In this document: positions 6,130-6,607 of the stretch, one piece after another | Numbering within the stretch: the stretch's first letter is position 1 | Layout of the letters: every line of letters begins with the position of its first letter | NCBI GenBank assembly: GCA_024640925.1 | Contig: JAHEEB010000239.1 | Location: 1 to 6,607, forward strand | Length of the DNA: 6,607 bases | Direction: 5' to 3' | DNA from: Bacteroidota bacterium | GTDB taxonomy: Bacteria > Bacteroidota > Bacteroidia > Bacteroidales > UBA10428 | Notes under the pieces: model-generated | Told to the model about the DNA's origin: nothing | Databases searched by the model: none | The model's input: the letters and a program-made list of their open reading frames with translations, nothing else | Translations under genes and position numbers: made by a program

Positions 6130-6600
6130 TTAAATAGTTTTTTCAAAAACTACCCGGTCATTGTTTATCCCGGAATAATTTCTGACAATGTTAATCCCAT
6201 CATTGTTTGGTTCACCCAGTAGTGTCATTCCTATTTTGTTGCGATGGAACCTTACAGAATTTATATTTGTTGGGGTAGTAATTGCTTTAATCTTTTCTAT
6301 TTTATGAGATTTAGCTATTTGAATATAATGGTCGTAAAGCAGTTTGCCCAATCCTTTACGCTGGTAACTCTCGCGTACGCCTAAAAGGTGAACATATGCA
6401 AGATTCTCTGTCTGAGAAAAGAATCCAAACAAATAAGCAATAACAATTCCATTTTCCCTGATAACAAATGCTGTATTGCCAAATTCATAAACCAGGAAGG
6501 GCTGATGCAGATGCAAGGTTCTGTCGCTACCCCAGAAATCGGTTATATCGTGTACAATCTGATTGTAATCATCCATTGTACAATTTTCAATATTTATCAT
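6130..6600 (-). CDS. GNAT-family N-acetyltransferase
   Basis: This 156-residue cytoplasmic enzyme has the GCN5-related acetyltransferase fold, which moves an acetyl group from acetyl-CoA to an amine. The acetyl-CoA-binding motif A is clear: strand YVHLLGV (69-75), then Q80-R81-K82-G83-L84-G85 at the start of the pyrophosphate-binding helix. A second conserved element is TNINSVRFHRNKIGM (111-125), where N114 and the following helix are typical of the family. The protein ends with a GINNDRVVFEK strand (144-154), a pattern seen in several small GNATs of unknown substrate. Length is normal for a single GNAT domain. The ATG at 6600 is only seven bases from the window edge, so promoter and operon partners upstream cannot be seen; a slightly longer N-terminus cannot be excluded, though the family usually starts this close to its first strand. 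A separate promoter begins the next gene, so this gene is probably transcribed apart from it. Confidence 0.88.
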   Translation of the reverse strand: MINIENCTMDDYNQIVHDITDFWGSDRTLHLHQPFLVYEFGNTAFVIRENGIVIAYLFGFFSQTENLAYVHLLGVRESYQRKGLGKLLYDHYIQIAKSHKIEKIKAITTPTNINSVRFHRNKIGMTLLGEPNNDGINIVRNYSGINNDRVVFEKTI

Positions 6601-6607
6601 ATTGGAT

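Noticed and set aside
1..6607. CRISPR array, insertion sequence, integrase or attachment site marking a mobile island
   Set aside because: No regularly spaced direct repeats, no terminal inverted repeats around a transposase, and no recombinase gene; base composition looks even across the genes.

Overview
The window looks like chromosomal DNA from a low-GC member of the Bacteroidota. The evidence is indirect but consistent. Starts are preceded by A/T-rich leaders rather than Shine-Dalgarno sequences. One intergenic region carries an exact Bacteroidota-type promoter (TTG, 19 bases, TAttTTTG). There is a LamG-domain lipoprotein of a kind common in that phylum. No ribosomal RNA, tRNA, CRISPR array, insertion sequence or phage gene was seen.

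Layout, left to right. A gene truncated by the left edge (1-239, +) ends in a probable hotdog-fold segment and is followed by a strong intrinsic terminator (298-341). After an AT-rich leader comes a methyl-accepting chemotaxis protein (546-1802, +) with three membrane helices, a HAMP domain and no extracytoplasmic sensor domain. It converges on a minus-strand pair: a 671-residue protein joining a HemN/HemW-like radical SAM enzyme to a Nudix hydrolase (4312-2297), then, 18 bases downstream, a small protein resembling the NTF2-fold immunity proteins of polymorphic toxin systems (2278-1850). Further right is a second minus-strand pair: a LamG lipoprotein (5928-5185) whose 3' end overlaps by 14 bases the start of a DUF2695-type protein with an unrecognised C-terminal half (5198-4467). 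The window closes with a GNAT acetyltransferase (6600-6130, -).

The genes do not form one obvious pathway. The two clear co-transcription units are radical SAM-Nudix plus NTF2-like protein, and LamG lipoprotein plus DUF2695 protein. The MCP has no che genes beside it and must use signalling partners encoded elsewhere.

The items most worth following are the radical SAM-Nudix fusion, whose Nudix half resembles the effector domain of NrtR-type regulators without the DNA-binding part; the immunity-like gene with no toxin in view; and the DUF2695 protein, with a C-x-H / C-x-C cluster and a new C-terminal region, translationally linked to a lipoprotein.
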